From GCA-2737725 sp965229355 (GTDB taxonomy: Bacteria; Pseudomonadota; Alphaproteobacteria; Rhodospirillales; Rhodospirillaceae), in contig OZ245869.1 of NCBI GenBank assembly GCA_965229355.1, forward strand, positions 2,108,001 to 2,172,000: DNA of 64,000 nt, read 5' to 3'. The notes beneath the pieces are model-generated. The model was not told the DNA's origin and did no database searches. It saw nothing but the letters and a program-made list of their open reading frames with translations. This document shows positions 50,829-59,492 of this stretch, piece after piece. Positions within the stretch are counted from its first letter, which is position 1; each line of letters opens with the position of its first letter. A program made the translations under genes and the position numbers.

Positions 50829-52765
50829 TAAACATTTCAAGACGGGCCGGTGCTGCAGCTCTTGCCCTTTCGGCCACTCTTCCTGGTTTTGTGAAAGCCC
50901 AAACAATGCATGCAGAAACAATTTTGGTGAACGGGCGCTTCAACACGCTGGATAAATCCAACCCCAATCCGCAAGCCGTCGCCATTACAGATGGCAAGTT
51001 TGCGTTTGTGGGTGATGAGCGCGAGGCCCGCGCACTGGCTGGGCCCAAAACCAAAATCATTGATCTTGGTGGGCGTTGTGTGATCCCAGGGTTGATCGAC
51101 AGCCACATGCACATCATTCGTGGTGGGCTTAACTACAACATGGAACTGCGCTGGGACGGCGTGCGCAGTTTGTCAGATGCGATGGCGATGCTTCGCAAAC
51201 AGGTGGACAAAACACCAGCGCCGCAATGGGTGCGCGTGGTGGGTGGTTTTACCGAACATCAGTTTGCTGAAAAGCGTTTGCCGACGATTGATGAATTAAA
51301 CGCAGCAGCACCCGATACACCGGTTTTTATTCTGCACTTGTATGACCGCGCATTGCTAAATCGAGCTGCGTTGCGTGTGGTGGGCTACACCAAAGACACA
51401 CCCAACCCGCCGGGCGGTGAAATTATGCGCGATGCCAAGGGCGAGCCTACGGGCTTGCTGTTGGCCAAACCCAACGCGCTGATTTTGTATTCGACGCTGG
51501 CCAAAGGCCCGACACTGCCACTCGAGTATCAGGTGAATTCTACGCGTCATTTTATGCGCGAGATGAACCGGCTGGGTGTGACAGGCGTGATTGATGCCGG
51601 TGGTGGCTTTCAGAACTATCCCGACGACTACAAAGTGATCGAGCAGTTGCATGGTGCCAAGCAACTGACCTTACGCATCGCCTATAACCTCTTCACCCAA
51701 AAAAAGGGCGAGGAACTGGCTGACTTCACGCGTTGGGGTAAAATTGTAAAACCCGGCCAGGGTGATGATAGCTATCGGCACAATGGGGCTGGTGAAATGC
51801 TGGTGTTCTCAGCGGCAGACTTTGAAGACTTCCGCGAGCCACGACCGGAAATGCCGCCCGAGATGGAACCAGAGTTGGAATCTGTCATTCGTAAGTTGGT
51901 CGAGAACAAGTGGCCCTGGCGCTTGCATGCCACCTACGATGAAACCATCAGCCGCGCGCTGGATGTGTATGAACGCGTGAACCGCGATATGCCGTTCAAC
52001 GGCTTGCACTGGTTCTTCGATCACTGCGAAACCATCAGCGACCGCAATATTGATCGCATCGCGGCGTTAGGCGGCGGCATCGCCGTGCAGCACCGCATGG
52101 CGTATCAGGGCGAATACTTCGTTGAACGCTATGGCAATAAAGCCGCTGAACAAACGCCACCGATTGCCAAGATGCTCAAAGCTGGTGTGCCGGTGGGCGC
52201 GGGCACGGATGCCACGCGCGTTGCATCTTATAACCCATGGGTGTCGCTCAGTTGGTTGGTCACGGGTCGCACCGTTGGCGGTTTAAGCCTGTATCAAAGC
52301 AACAATCGCTTGGACCGTGAAACAGCGTTGCGGCTTTGGACAGAACGCAACACCTGGTTCTCGACCGAAGAAGGCAAGAAGGGCCAAATCAAAGAAGGCC
52401 AGCTGGCTGATTTGGCTGTGCTTGACCGTGATTACTTCTCAGTCCCCAGCGATCAAATTCAGGACATCGAAAGTGTGCTGACCATGCTGGGCGGCGATGT
52501 TGTGTATGGCGCTGATGATTTCGGCAAACTCGCACCCGCCATTCCGCCTGCAATGCCTGATTGGTCGCCTATTCGTTCATTCGGCGGGTATCAAAGACGT
52601 GCAGAAGCTGTGACGTTGAACGATCAACTTGCCTCCTCATGCAGCTGTGCCACAGCGTGCACCGTTCACGGTCACGGCCATGCGAATGTTCTGGCGGCAC
52701 AAGCACCGGTGTCTGATGAACGCTCGTTCTGGGGTTCGTTCGGCTGTTCGTGTTGGGCGGTTTAA
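50825..52765 (+). CDS. Exported YtcJ-like metal-dependent amidohydrolase with Cys-rich tail
   Basis: 646 residues from GTG 50825, overlapping the XapX stop (GTGA). The Tat-like N-terminus has NISRRAGAAALALSATLPGFVKAQ. The metal-binding motif is GLIDSHMHIIRGG (HxH), with further ligands in FDHCETISDRNIDRIAALGG and the catalytic Asp in AGTDATRV. YtcJ relatives hydrolyse N-acyl or imide-like compounds. The last ~50 residues are an unusual Cys/His-rich tail (ASSCSCATACTVHGHGH ... FGCSCWAV) that is not part of the enzyme domain. A DoxX protein follows 2 bp later. Confidence 0.9.
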   Translation: MINISRRAGAAALALSATLPGFVKAQTMHAETILVNGRFNTLDKSNPNPQAVAITDGKFAFVGDEREARALAGPKTKIIDLGGRCVIPGLIDSHMHIIRGGLNYNMELRWDGVRSLSDAMAMLRKQVDKTPAPQWVRVVGGFTEHQFAEKRLPTIDELNAAAPDTPVFILHLYDRALLNRAALRVVGYTKDTPNPPGGEIMRDAKGEPTGLLLAKPNALILYSTLAKGPTLPLEYQVNSTRHFMREMNRLGVTGVIDAGGGFQNYPDDYKVIEQLHGAKQLTLRIAYNLFTQKKGEELADFTRWGKIVKPGQGDDSYRHNGAGEMLVFSAADFEDFREPRPEMPPEMEPELESVIRKLVENKWPWRLHATYDETISRALDVYERVNRDMPFNGLHWFFDHCETISDRNIDRIAALGGGIAVQHRMAYQGEYFVERYGNKAAEQTPPIAKMLKAGVPVGAGTDATRVASYNPWVSLSWLVTGRTVGGLSLYQSNNRLDRETALRLWTERNTWFSTEEGKKGQIKEGQLADLAVLDRDYFSVPSDQIQDIESVLTMLGGDVVYGADDFGKLAPAIPPAMPDWSPIRSFGGYQRRAEAVTLNDQLASSCSCATACTVHGHGHANVLAAQAPVSDERSFWGSFGCSCWAV

Positions 52766-52767
52766 AA

Positions 52768-53166
52768 ATGGACCGCATTCGCAACGCACTTGATGCAACA
52801 TGGGTGACGTGGCTTGCACGTATTGCCGTGGCTACACCGTTTCTGGTCAGTGGCCTCGTCAAGCTAGCTTCATTCAGTGATGCCGTTGCCGAAGTGCGCG
52901 GCTTGGCCGGTGAGCCTGCTGAAATTTTGGCAGCGTTGGTGATCGTCACGCAACTTGGCGGGTCTCTGACACTGCTGTTCTCAAAACGCTTTGCATGGGT
53001 CGGTGCGTTGGCGCTGGCTGGTTTTACGGCTGTCGCAACAGTGCTGGGTCATCCGTTCTGGGCGAATGATGGCGAACAAAGTCACCGCGATTTCCTCATC
53101 TTCCTCGAACACATCGCAATCGCTGGCGGCATTATCTTGGCAGGCACGCACAGGATGCAGACGTGA
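52768..53166 (+). CDS. DoxX-family membrane protein
   Basis: 132 residues from ATG 52768, 2 bp after the amidohydrolase stop. Four TMs: WLARIAVATPFLVSGLVKLASF, the AGEPAEILAALVIVTQLGGSLTLLF region, WVGALALAGFTAVATVLGHPFW and FLEHIAIAGGIILAGT. The opening A-R-x-x-x-A-x-P-F-L-x-S-G-x-x-K-L is typical of DoxX. DoxX proteins are small quinone- or redox-linked membrane proteins. It overlaps the MFS gene (GTGA). Confidence 0.9.
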   Translation: MDRIRNALDATWVTWLARIAVATPFLVSGLVKLASFSDAVAEVRGLAGEPAEILAALVIVTQLGGSLTLLFSKRFAWVGALALAGFTAVATVLGHPFWANDGEQSHRDFLIFLEHIAIAGGIILAGTHRMQT

Positions 53167-54743
53167 CAGACACCAAGCCGGAGTCCGCACTCGCACCCTT
53201 CAAGTCCACCGCCTTTGCGGTGCTGTGGACAGCCACAGTGGCGGGCAACGTCGGCAGTTGGATGCGTGACACCACATCCGCGTGGATGATGGCCACCATC
53301 TCACCATCGCCGCTGATGGTCTCCCTCATTCAAGCTGCCTCAACGTTGCCAATTTTTCTGCTGGCACTTCCGGCGGGCACGTTTGCCGATGTGTTCGATA
53401 AACGCCGACTGATGATTGCAATTCAACTGTTTCTGGCGTGCATCAGCATCAGCTTGGCGGTCGCGGCACACAACAATGCGTTGAGTGCTGAATTGCTGTT
53501 GGCTTTAACGGTGCTGGGCGGTGTGGGTACGGCGCTTGCCACACCTGTGTGGCAAGCCATTGTGCCGCAGCTTGTGCCAAAGCCTGATCTTAAAGCCGCC
53601 ATTGCACTGAATGGCATTGGTGTGAATATCTCGCGTGCCATTGGCCCCGCCGTGGCTGGGTTGATCATTGCAGGCTCGGGGGCCGCGTTAGCATACACTG
53701 TCGATGTGGCATCCTATGTCATCGTGCTGGGCGGTTTGGTCTGGTGGCGCAGCGCCAAACAAAACGACGCCTATAAAGAAACCGTCTCGGGTGCGATGGT
53801 GGCGGGCTTACGGTACGCCATCTTCAACCCCGATCTGCACCGCGTGTTGTTGAAAGCGGTGTTGTTCTTCATTCCCGCCAGTGCGTTTTGGTCGCTGCTG
53901 CCGCTGGTCGCGCGCATTCAATTGAGTGGTGGGCCCAGTACATTTGGGCTGTTGATGACTGCGGCGGGCGCAGGCGCCATTGCCGGTGCGTTCTTAATGC
54001 CGATTTTACGAAAGCGTTTAAACGCTGATGTTTTCATCTGCGTGGTATCGGTCGCCGTAGCGGTTGGCACGTTCGGTCTCTCTCAAGCTGCTGACATATA
54101 TATAGCAGCCGCGTCGTTGGTGTTATGTGGCGCTGCGTGGATTGGCGCGCTCTCAGCCTTAAACGCAGCGGCACAACTCGTGTTGCCCAACTGGGTGCGC
54201 GGGCGGGGTTTGGCCATTTACCTCACGGCCTTTTACGGCGCGATGACGTTGGGCAGCGTTATTTGGGGGCAGGTGGGCAACAGCACGTCGTTGCAAGTGG
54301 CGCTGATGGCGGCAGCAAGCACATCAGTTGTGCTGGCGTTGACGGCACTTTTCGTGCGACTGCCCAACACGGACGTAGACCTCACCCCTTCAGACCATTG
54401 GCCCGCACCGGTGTTGGCGGACGACACGCCAACCAATGCAGGCCCGGTGATGGTGTTGGTGGATTATGTCATCCCGACACACAATCATGCTGCGTTCGAT
54501 ACGTTGATCCGACATCTGGCGAAGGTCCGCCGTCGCGATGGGGCCTATTCCTGGGGCTTGCAAGTGGACGAGCACGACCGCACCAAAATCACCGAGTGGT
54601 TTTTGGTCGCCAGTTGGGACGAACACATGCGTCAGCATCGCCGTGTGTCGGGCGAAGATAAAAAACTGCAAGACCAGATTCACGCACTTCAGGTGGGAAG
54701 CGAAAAACCACATGTCCGGCATTTGCTGACATTTAAGTCTTAG
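53163..54743 (+). CDS. MFS transporter (EntS-like) with C-terminal extra domain
   Basis: 526 residues from GTG 53163. The first ~410 residues are a 12-TM MFS_3 transporter (WTATVAGNVGSWMRDTTSAWMMA, LPAGTFADVFDKRRLM, ISRAIGPAVAGLIIAGSG). The last ~110 residues, after a linker (PSDHWPAPVLADDTP), form a soluble domain: VMVLVDYVIPTHNHAAFDTLIRHLAKVRRRDGAYSWGL ... ITEWFLVASWDEHMRQHRRVS. This resembles the antibiotic-biosynthesis-monooxygenase (ABM/dimeric alpha-beta barrel) domain found fused to such transporters. It is the end of the XapX-amidohydrolase-DoxX operon. Confidence 0.85.
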   Translation: MTDTKPESALAPFKSTAFAVLWTATVAGNVGSWMRDTTSAWMMATISPSPLMVSLIQAASTLPIFLLALPAGTFADVFDKRRLMIAIQLFLACISISLAVAAHNNALSAELLLALTVLGGVGTALATPVWQAIVPQLVPKPDLKAAIALNGIGVNISRAIGPAVAGLIIAGSGAALAYTVDVASYVIVLGGLVWWRSAKQNDAYKETVSGAMVAGLRYAIFNPDLHRVLLKAVLFFIPASAFWSLLPLVARIQLSGGPSTFGLLMTAAGAGAIAGAFLMPILRKRLNADVFICVVSVAVAVGTFGLSQAADIYIAAASLVLCGAAWIGALSALNAAAQLVLPNWVRGRGLAIYLTAFYGAMTLGSVIWGQVGNSTSLQVALMAAASTSVVLALTALFVRLPNTDVDLTPSDHWPAPVLADDTPTNAGPVMVLVDYVIPTHNHAAFDTLIRHLAKVRRRDGAYSWGLQVDEHDRTKITEWFLVASWDEHMRQHRRVSGEDKKLQDQIHALQVGSEKPHVRHLLTFKS

Positions 54744-54755
54744 CAATGCTGTGCT

Positions 54756-54788
54756 AACAATCGGCCCTTCATTTAGCGAAGGGTTGTT
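54756..54788 (+). promoter_or_regulatory. Hairpin over the fghA ribosome-binding site
   Basis: AACAA-TCGG-CCCTTC (54756-54770) pairs with GAAGGG-TTGTT (54778-54788); the 6-bp core stem holds the SD-like GAAGGG 8 nt before the fghA ATG at 54792. It may gate translation, or act as the terminator of the MFS operon. Confidence 0.45.
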
Positions 54789-54791
54789 GCG

Positions 54792-55637
54792 ATGAGTGTT
54801 GAGACGATTGGTGAATACGTGTGTTTTGGCGGCAGCCAAGGTTTTTATCGCCATACATCGGCTGAAACCAAAACACCTATGCGCTTTGCCGTGTTCACGC
54901 CGCCGCAAGCGGCCAAGGGCAAAGTTCCGGTTGTGTGGTTCCTGGCGGGCCTGACCTGCACGGAAGAAAACTTCACCGTCAAAGCGGGCGCGCAACGCAT
55001 CGCCGCAGACCTGGGCTTGATGTTGGTTGCCCCCGATACCAGCCCGCGCGGCGACGGTGTGCCGGGTGATCCGGATAACGCATACGATTTCGGTTTGGGC
55101 GCAGGATTTTATCTGGATGCCACACAAAGCCCGTGGAATAACAATTATCGAATGTATTCGTACATTACGCGCGAACTGCCCGAAGTGATTGCCAAGAATT
55201 TTCCTGCTGATATGGCGCGCCAAGGCATCAGCGGGCATTCCATGGGCGGGCACGGTGCGCTGACCATCGCGCTGAAAAACCCTGATCAGTATAAATCTGT
55301 TTCAGCGTTTGCGCCGATTGTTGCGCCAAGCCAAGTGCCATGGGGCCACAAAGCCTTTGGCCGTTACTTAGGCGAAGACCGCGCAAGCTGGCGCAGCTAT
55401 GACACGGTCGCCTTGATTGAAGATGGCCACCGCGTGCCCAAGATGTTGGTGGACCAAGGCGATGCCGACAAATTTTTAAAAGAACAATTACAGCCAGAGC
55501 GCTTGGCCGAAGCTTGCAAAGCCAAAGGCATTGAATGCCAACTCCGCCTGCAACCGGGCTATGACCACAGTTACTACTTCATCGCCACGTTTATGGAAGA
55601 TCACCTGCGCTGGCATGCAAGCGCGTTGACAGTCTAA
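54792..55637 (+). CDS. fghA: S-formylglutathione hydrolase
   Basis: 281 residues, esterase D family. Nucleophile S150 is in GISGHSMGGHGALTIA; CTEENFTVKAGAQRIA, PDTSPRGDGVPGDPDNAYDFG and the C-terminal catalytic His in GYDHSYYFIATFMEDHLRWH are typical of FghA/ESD. It completes glutathione-dependent formaldehyde oxidation (S-formylglutathione to formate). No formaldehyde dehydrogenase lies beside it in this window. Confidence 0.95.
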   Translation: MSVETIGEYVCFGGSQGFYRHTSAETKTPMRFAVFTPPQAAKGKVPVVWFLAGLTCTEENFTVKAGAQRIAADLGLMLVAPDTSPRGDGVPGDPDNAYDFGLGAGFYLDATQSPWNNNYRMYSYITRELPEVIAKNFPADMARQGISGHSMGGHGALTIALKNPDQYKSVSAFAPIVAPSQVPWGHKAFGRYLGEDRASWRSYDTVALIEDGHRVPKMLVDQGDADKFLKEQLQPERLAEACKAKGIECQLRLQPGYDHSYYFIATFMEDHLRWHASALTV

Positions 55638-55640
55638 ATA

Positions 55641-55678
55641 GAAAAAGCCCCAGTCCGAATTCACGGCTGGGGCTTTCT
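55641..55678. terminator. Bidirectional rho-independent terminator
   Basis: AAAGCCCCAG (55642-55651) pairs with CTGGGGCTTT (55665-55674); A-rich and T-rich flanks on the two sides suit both the + strand fghA and the - strand osmC-like gene. Confidence 0.85.
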
Positions 55679-55692
55679 TCATTGTCTCATAC

Positions 55693-56121
55693 TTAAAGCA
55701 ACGTCGCATTCAGCGAGATGTCGGCCTTGAACAGTTTTGAAACCGGGCAGCCTGCTTTGGCTTTGGCCGCCAGCTCTTGAAACTTCGCGTTATCAACGCC
55801 GGGTATTTTGGCTTTCAGTGTCAGTTGAACTGCGGTGATGGTGAAGCCGTCGTCTTGCTTTTCCAATGTCACTTCGGCGGTGGTGTCCATGCTCTCAGCC
55901 GTTAAACCCGCTTCACCCAAAATCAACGACAACGCCATGGTGAAGCAACCAGCATGTGCGGCGCCCAACAACTCTTCAGGGTTGGTGCCAGGCTTGCCTT
56001 CAAAACGCGTGGCAAAGCCGTACGGATAATCTTTCAACGCGCCGCTTTGTGTGGAGATGGCGCCAATTCCGTCTTTCAAGCCGCCAGCCCAATGGGCCGA
56101 ACCTTTGCGATTGATCTTCAT
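55693..56121 (-). CDS. OsmC/Ohr-family peroxiredoxin
   Basis: 142 residues. The two redox cysteines are in GAAHAGCFTMALSLIL and AKAGCPVSKLFK, the OsmC arrangement; the N-terminal Arg/Glu region RFEGKPGTNPEELLGAAH is also conserved. It reduces organic hydroperoxides. The YPYGFATRFEGKPGTNPEE motif places it closer to OsmC than to Ohr. Convergent with fghA. Confidence 0.93.
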   Translation of the reverse strand: MKINRKGSAHWAGGLKDGIGAISTQSGALKDYPYGFATRFEGKPGTNPEELLGAAHAGCFTMALSLILGEAGLTAESMDTTAEVTLEKQDDGFTITAVQLTLKAKIPGVDNAKFQELAAKAKAGCPVSKLFKADISLNATLL

Positions 56122-56277
56122 GTGATGCTCCTATGCTTTTTACGTTTATGATTTTACGTTTGAAATGAAACTGATGATACTGTCGTTTTTCACAATGCAC
56201 TCCCTATCAGTATAAAAATAGGGATGAGCGTGGCGCTTAATTCAGTGAGCTGAATAACGCCACGCTCGGGGCAGACT

Positions 56278-57228
56278 CTATGATTTCAAGAACGCGAGCA
56301 GGTCTTTATTTAACTGATCTTTGTGCGTGTCAGTGATGCCGTGGGGTGCGCCCGGGTACACTTTTAATTGCGCGCCTTTAATCAGCTTTGCAGATTTCGG
56401 GCCCGCCGCTTTGATGGGAACGACTTGGTCATCATCGCCGTGAATCACGAGTGCGGGCACATCGACCTTTTTTAAGTCTTCGGTGAAATCGGTTTCAGAG
56501 AACGCTTTGATACAGTCATAAGTGTTTTTGTGACCACACGTCATGCCCTGCCTCCAGAAGCTATCGATCATCCCTTGTGACGCTTTTGCGCCTGGACGAT
56601 TGAAGCCAAAGAACGGGCCTGAAGCGATGTCGCGATAAAGCTGTGAGCGGTCAGCAATGCTGCCCGCGCGAATCCCGTCGAAAACAGACACCGGCAAACC
56701 TTCCGGGTTGGTTGCTGTTTGTGCCATCAAGGGCGGAACTGCAGACACCAACACAAATTTTGCGATGCGTTTGGTACCGTGGCGACCAATGTAACGGCTG
56801 ATTTCGCCGCCACCGGTTGAGAAGCCAATCAACACGACATCTTTCAAATCCAATGTTTCGATCAGCGTGGCCAAGTCATCTGCGTAGGTATTCATCTCGT
56901 TGCCATCCCACGGCTGGGTGGAGCGGCCATGGCCCCGGCGATCATGCGCAATGCAGCGGAAACCATTTTGCGCCAGAAAAAACATTTGCGATTCCCAGCT
57001 ATCGCTCGTCAGCGGCCAACCGTGTGAAAACACCACAGGCTGTCCCTTGCCCCAATCTTTGTAATAAATCTGTGTGCCGTCTTTCACAGTCACCACACCG
57101 CCTGGTTTCTGCGCAGGTTTTGTCTCGGCAGCTTGCGTTGTGCTGATGGTGCTGATGGCGGCAACAGCGGTGGCTGTGCCGACCAAAATATCGCGGCGTG
57201 AGTTTTGGCTTTGTGTTGAGTCAGTCAT
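56278..57228 (-). CDS. Exported alpha/beta hydrolase (chloroperoxidase/arylesterase-like)
   Basis: 316 residues. A Tat-type signal (SRRDILVGTATAVAAISTIS) is present. The hydrolase core has SHGWPLTSDSWESQMFFLAQNGFRCIAHDRRGHGRS and nucleophile S137 in LIGFSTGGGEISRY; the acid in VIHGDDDQVVP and His in GAPHGITDTH complete the triad. The motif order matches cofactor-free haloperoxidase/arylesterase enzymes. The DJ-1-like gene lies upstream on the same strand. Confidence 0.92.
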   Translation of the reverse strand: MTDSTQSQNSRRDILVGTATAVAAISTISTTQAAETKPAQKPGGVVTVKDGTQIYYKDWGKGQPVVFSHGWPLTSDSWESQMFFLAQNGFRCIAHDRRGHGRSTQPWDGNEMNTYADDLATLIETLDLKDVVLIGFSTGGGEISRYIGRHGTKRIAKFVLVSAVPPLMAQTATNPEGLPVSVFDGIRAGSIADRSQLYRDIASGPFFGFNRPGAKASQGMIDSFWRQGMTCGHKNTYDCIKAFSETDFTEDLKKVDVPALVIHGDDDQVVPIKAAGPKSAKLIKGAQLKVYPGAPHGITDTHKDQLNKDLLAFLKS

Positions 57229-57256
57229 AGTTTCTCTCCTTGAGAAGGTTGATTTG

Positions 57257-57940
57257 TTAAAGTGGCTGTAAAGCGTTCAGCACAGCTGCTGTAATGTCGG
57301 CGGTTGAAGCGTGGTTCTGGGCTGTAATCAGATTGCCGTCGCGCACAACATGGGGCGTCTTATCAGCCGCGCGGGTGAACAGCGCGCCGCGTGCTTTTAA
57401 TTCATCTTCCAATTTGAAGGGCACAATGTCGGTCAAACCCATCGCCTCAACTTCGGCATTGGAAAAGCCGGTCACGTGCTTGTCGCGCAAAAGCGGATGA
57501 TCTTCGGCATCGCGCACATTCAGTAACGCCGCCACACCATGACAGATCAGTGCGACAGGCTTTCCTGCTGTGTAAAACGCATTGATCAGATGGGCCGAGC
57601 GCTTGTTTTGGCTTAAATCCCACAAGGAACCATGCCCGCCAGGATAAAACACCGCATCAAAATCTTCCGCGTGCACTTGCTCAAGTTGTAGCGCGTCACT
57701 TAGGGCGGCACGTGCTTGCGCGTCTTGCTTGAAGCGGGCGACCGATGGCGGGGGCGCGTGGGGCGGGTCGCTTTCGGGGTCAACCGGCACGTATCCCCCC
57801 TTGGGGGACGCAAGCGTGATGTCGGCCCCTGCATCACGGAAGGTATAATAAGGTATCGCGAATTCCTCGAACCACAGGCCCGTTCGTCGATCTGTATCGC
57901 CAAGCCGCTCGTGAGAGGTCAGCACCATTAGTATTCTCAT
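57257..57940 (-). CDS. DJ-1/PfpI-family protein (Hsp31/glyoxalase III-like)
   Basis: 227 residues. E25 (GLWFEEFAIPYYTF) and the nucleophile-elbow C133 in VALICHGVAALLNV, with H134, give the triad of the type 1 glutamine amidotransferase-like DJ-1 clade. GGHGSLWDLSQN supplies the oxyanion loop. Relatives are glutathione-independent glyoxalase III or protein deglycases. It is followed on the minus strand by the alpha/beta hydrolase, 28 bp away. Confidence 0.9.
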   Translation of the reverse strand: MRILMVLTSHERLGDTDRRTGLWFEEFAIPYYTFRDAGADITLASPKGGYVPVDPESDPPHAPPPSVARFKQDAQARAALSDALQLEQVHAEDFDAVFYPGGHGSLWDLSQNKRSAHLINAFYTAGKPVALICHGVAALLNVRDAEDHPLLRDKHVTGFSNAEVEAMGLTDIVPFKLEDELKARGALFTRAADKTPHVVRDGNLITAQNHASTADITAAVLNALQPL

Positions 57941-58312
57941 GTAACGCTGTCTGTTCTCTAAAAAATGTGACGGCTTCCTTTGCTGTATGGCTACACGTCG
58001 ATATGCGATTATGTCCGGCAGCTCATGTCAGCAGTGGGATCATGAGCATGCGGTGCGCCCAACACGAGTTAAGTGGTGTAAATTCTTATAACAGCCGCAA
58101 AAGTGTGGGATTTTATATTTAATTCAATTGGTTAGCGGGCGTTGTCTTTGCTGAAGAAGCGCGCGCCGGTCTACAAATTGTGCGGCCACGCGCATGTCGC
58201 GTGCCATCTCTTTCATCAGGTCAGCATCTGCACTGTTGAAACGCCATTTATAAGCATCGCGCCGGGCAATCTGAGCTTGCCCGGCAAAATCACGCCGCAA
58301 GATACGCGGCGG
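57941..58312. other. Intergenic region with two hairpins, no gene
   Basis: 372 bp between two minus-strand genes. It contains the inverted repeats GCTCATG/CATGAGC (58021-58047), and GCCGGGCAA/TTGCCCGGC (58261-58285, 7-nt loop) with a second CGCCGC/GCGGCG stem at about 58293-58311. The last two are placed as a terminator for the isochorismatase-like gene ending at 58313. The plus-strand frame at 58142 is not a convincing gene. Confidence 0.55.
58261..58285 (-). terminator. Perfect 9-bp hairpin downstream of the isochorismatase-like gene
   Basis: GCCGGGCAA (58261-58269), 7-nt loop, TTGCCCGGC (58277-58285); on the minus strand it follows the stop of the gene at 58313 by 28 nt. Confidence 0.6.
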
Positions 58313-58954
58313 TTATTCGGCGGCGGCTTTGGCCCCGCCGAGACGACTGAAATAATTCAGCACATCTGCCGCATCGGTCACGTCGCAATAGCGACGTCCA
58401 CAATCTTGCAGGTTTGACTGATGCGGGCCGATGTCAACGTCACCGCAGCAATCTTCAGGGACGATTACGCGATACCCATATGAAAATGCATCAACGATAG
58501 ATGCGCGCACGCAGCCTGATGTATTGCAGCCCGTGACAATCACAGTGTCCACACACTGCTTGGTCAGGAAGCTCATCAATGGTGTGCCGAAGAAGATGCT
58601 GGGCGCATTTTTCCAGAAATTAAAATCGTAAGCTGGGTCATAGACCCGTTCGTCCATCTCGGTGGTCGGGTCACCGTAAAACCAGCCTTTGTGCAGGCAA
58701 CCAATTTTCCAGTACCCAATATCTTTTTCTGAGCCCCAGCCGACACGGCAACTCGCGACGGGGATGTTGAGCGCGCGGGCGGCTTTCAACAGTTTCGCCG
58801 TTTGATCGACGGCTTTATGAACGTAAGGGCTGCGTCCCAATTCAAAGGTGGGATCGGTAAAGCCTTTTTGGAAATCAACAACCACGATGGCAGGTCGCTC
58901 ACCATAGCCCACGGTCCGTGCGCCAAAACTGGCTTCGCTGTATTTGTCGGTCAT
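58313..58954 (-). CDS. Isochorismatase-family amidase (N-carbamoylsarcosine/maleamate amidase-like)
   Basis: 213 residues with GGGAGGG before the ATG. Catalytic D27 (AIVVVDFQKGFTDP), K115 (FNFWKNAPSIFFGTPL) and nucleophile C148 (VIVTGCNTSGCVRASIVDAFSYGY). The order and the GCNTSGCVRAS motif are those of N-carbamoylsarcosine amidohydrolase and maleamate amidohydrolase. It would deamidate a small amide or carbamoyl compound. It has no operon partner in the window. Confidence 0.9.
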   Translation of the reverse strand: MTDKYSEASFGARTVGYGERPAIVVVDFQKGFTDPTFELGRSPYVHKAVDQTAKLLKAARALNIPVASCRVGWGSEKDIGYWKIGCLHKGWFYGDPTTEMDERVYDPAYDFNFWKNAPSIFFGTPLMSFLTKQCVDTVIVTGCNTSGCVRASIVDAFSYGYRVIVPEDCCGDVDIGPHQSNLQDCGRRYCDVTDAADVLNYFSRLGGAKAAAE

Positions 58955-59033
58955 GGCAGCCCTCCCTGCGGAACCTTACTGTAAGCAAAAAGCGGGTGCC
59001 GTGAAAACGCCTGATCTGTGTTAAACCATCCAA

Positions 59034-59492
59034 ATGCGTACTTTTTTTGCCAAGCTTTATCGTTTAATTCCGCGCCGCTTAACGCGTGCTTTGCTGTGGG
59101 CGGTGAATGATAAATTCAATTTCGGCGCTGTCGGCATGTTTCTCACCACAGACCATCGCATCTTGGTGCTGAAGCATGTCTACCGACACAAATATGCCTG
59201 GGGATTGCCTGGTGGTTATTTAGAGCGCGGCGAAACAGCGGAAGACGGTATTTTGCGTGAACTCCGCGAAGAGACGGCGCTGATGGCCACTGTAAACGGC
59301 ATTTTTGCTATTGAAGATGTCGATGCCTATCAGCGTGAAGTGGTGTTCGTCGGTCATGTCGACGCCACTCAAACGCTAAAACTCAATCACGAGATTTTCG
59401 AAGCAGCCTTTGTGCCGCTTGATCAAATCCCTGACGGTATGTTGCCGCGCCACGGCGCTTTGATTGCGCGGCTGCGTGATTTACGCCGTTAG
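59034..59492 (+). CDS. Nudix hydrolase
   Basis: 152 residues. The Nudix box is complete: GGYLERGETAEDGILRELREETAL (Gx5Ex7REUxEE). It hydrolyses a nucleoside diphosphate linked to X. N-terminal basic helix RLIPRRLTRALLWAVNDKF. It overlaps the 3' end of the convergent paiB-like gene by 4 bp. The substrate is not predictable. Confidence 0.92.
   Translation: MRTFFAKLYRLIPRRLTRALLWAVNDKFNFGAVGMFLTTDHRILVLKHVYRHKYAWGLPGGYLERGETAEDGILRELREETALMATVNGIFAIEDVDAYQREVVFVGHVDATQTLKLNHEIFEAAFVPLDQIPDGMLPRHGALIARLRDLRR

Noticed and set aside
58142..58417. 91-codon plus-strand ORF
   Set aside because: It runs over the terminator hairpins and into the opposite-strand amidase gene.
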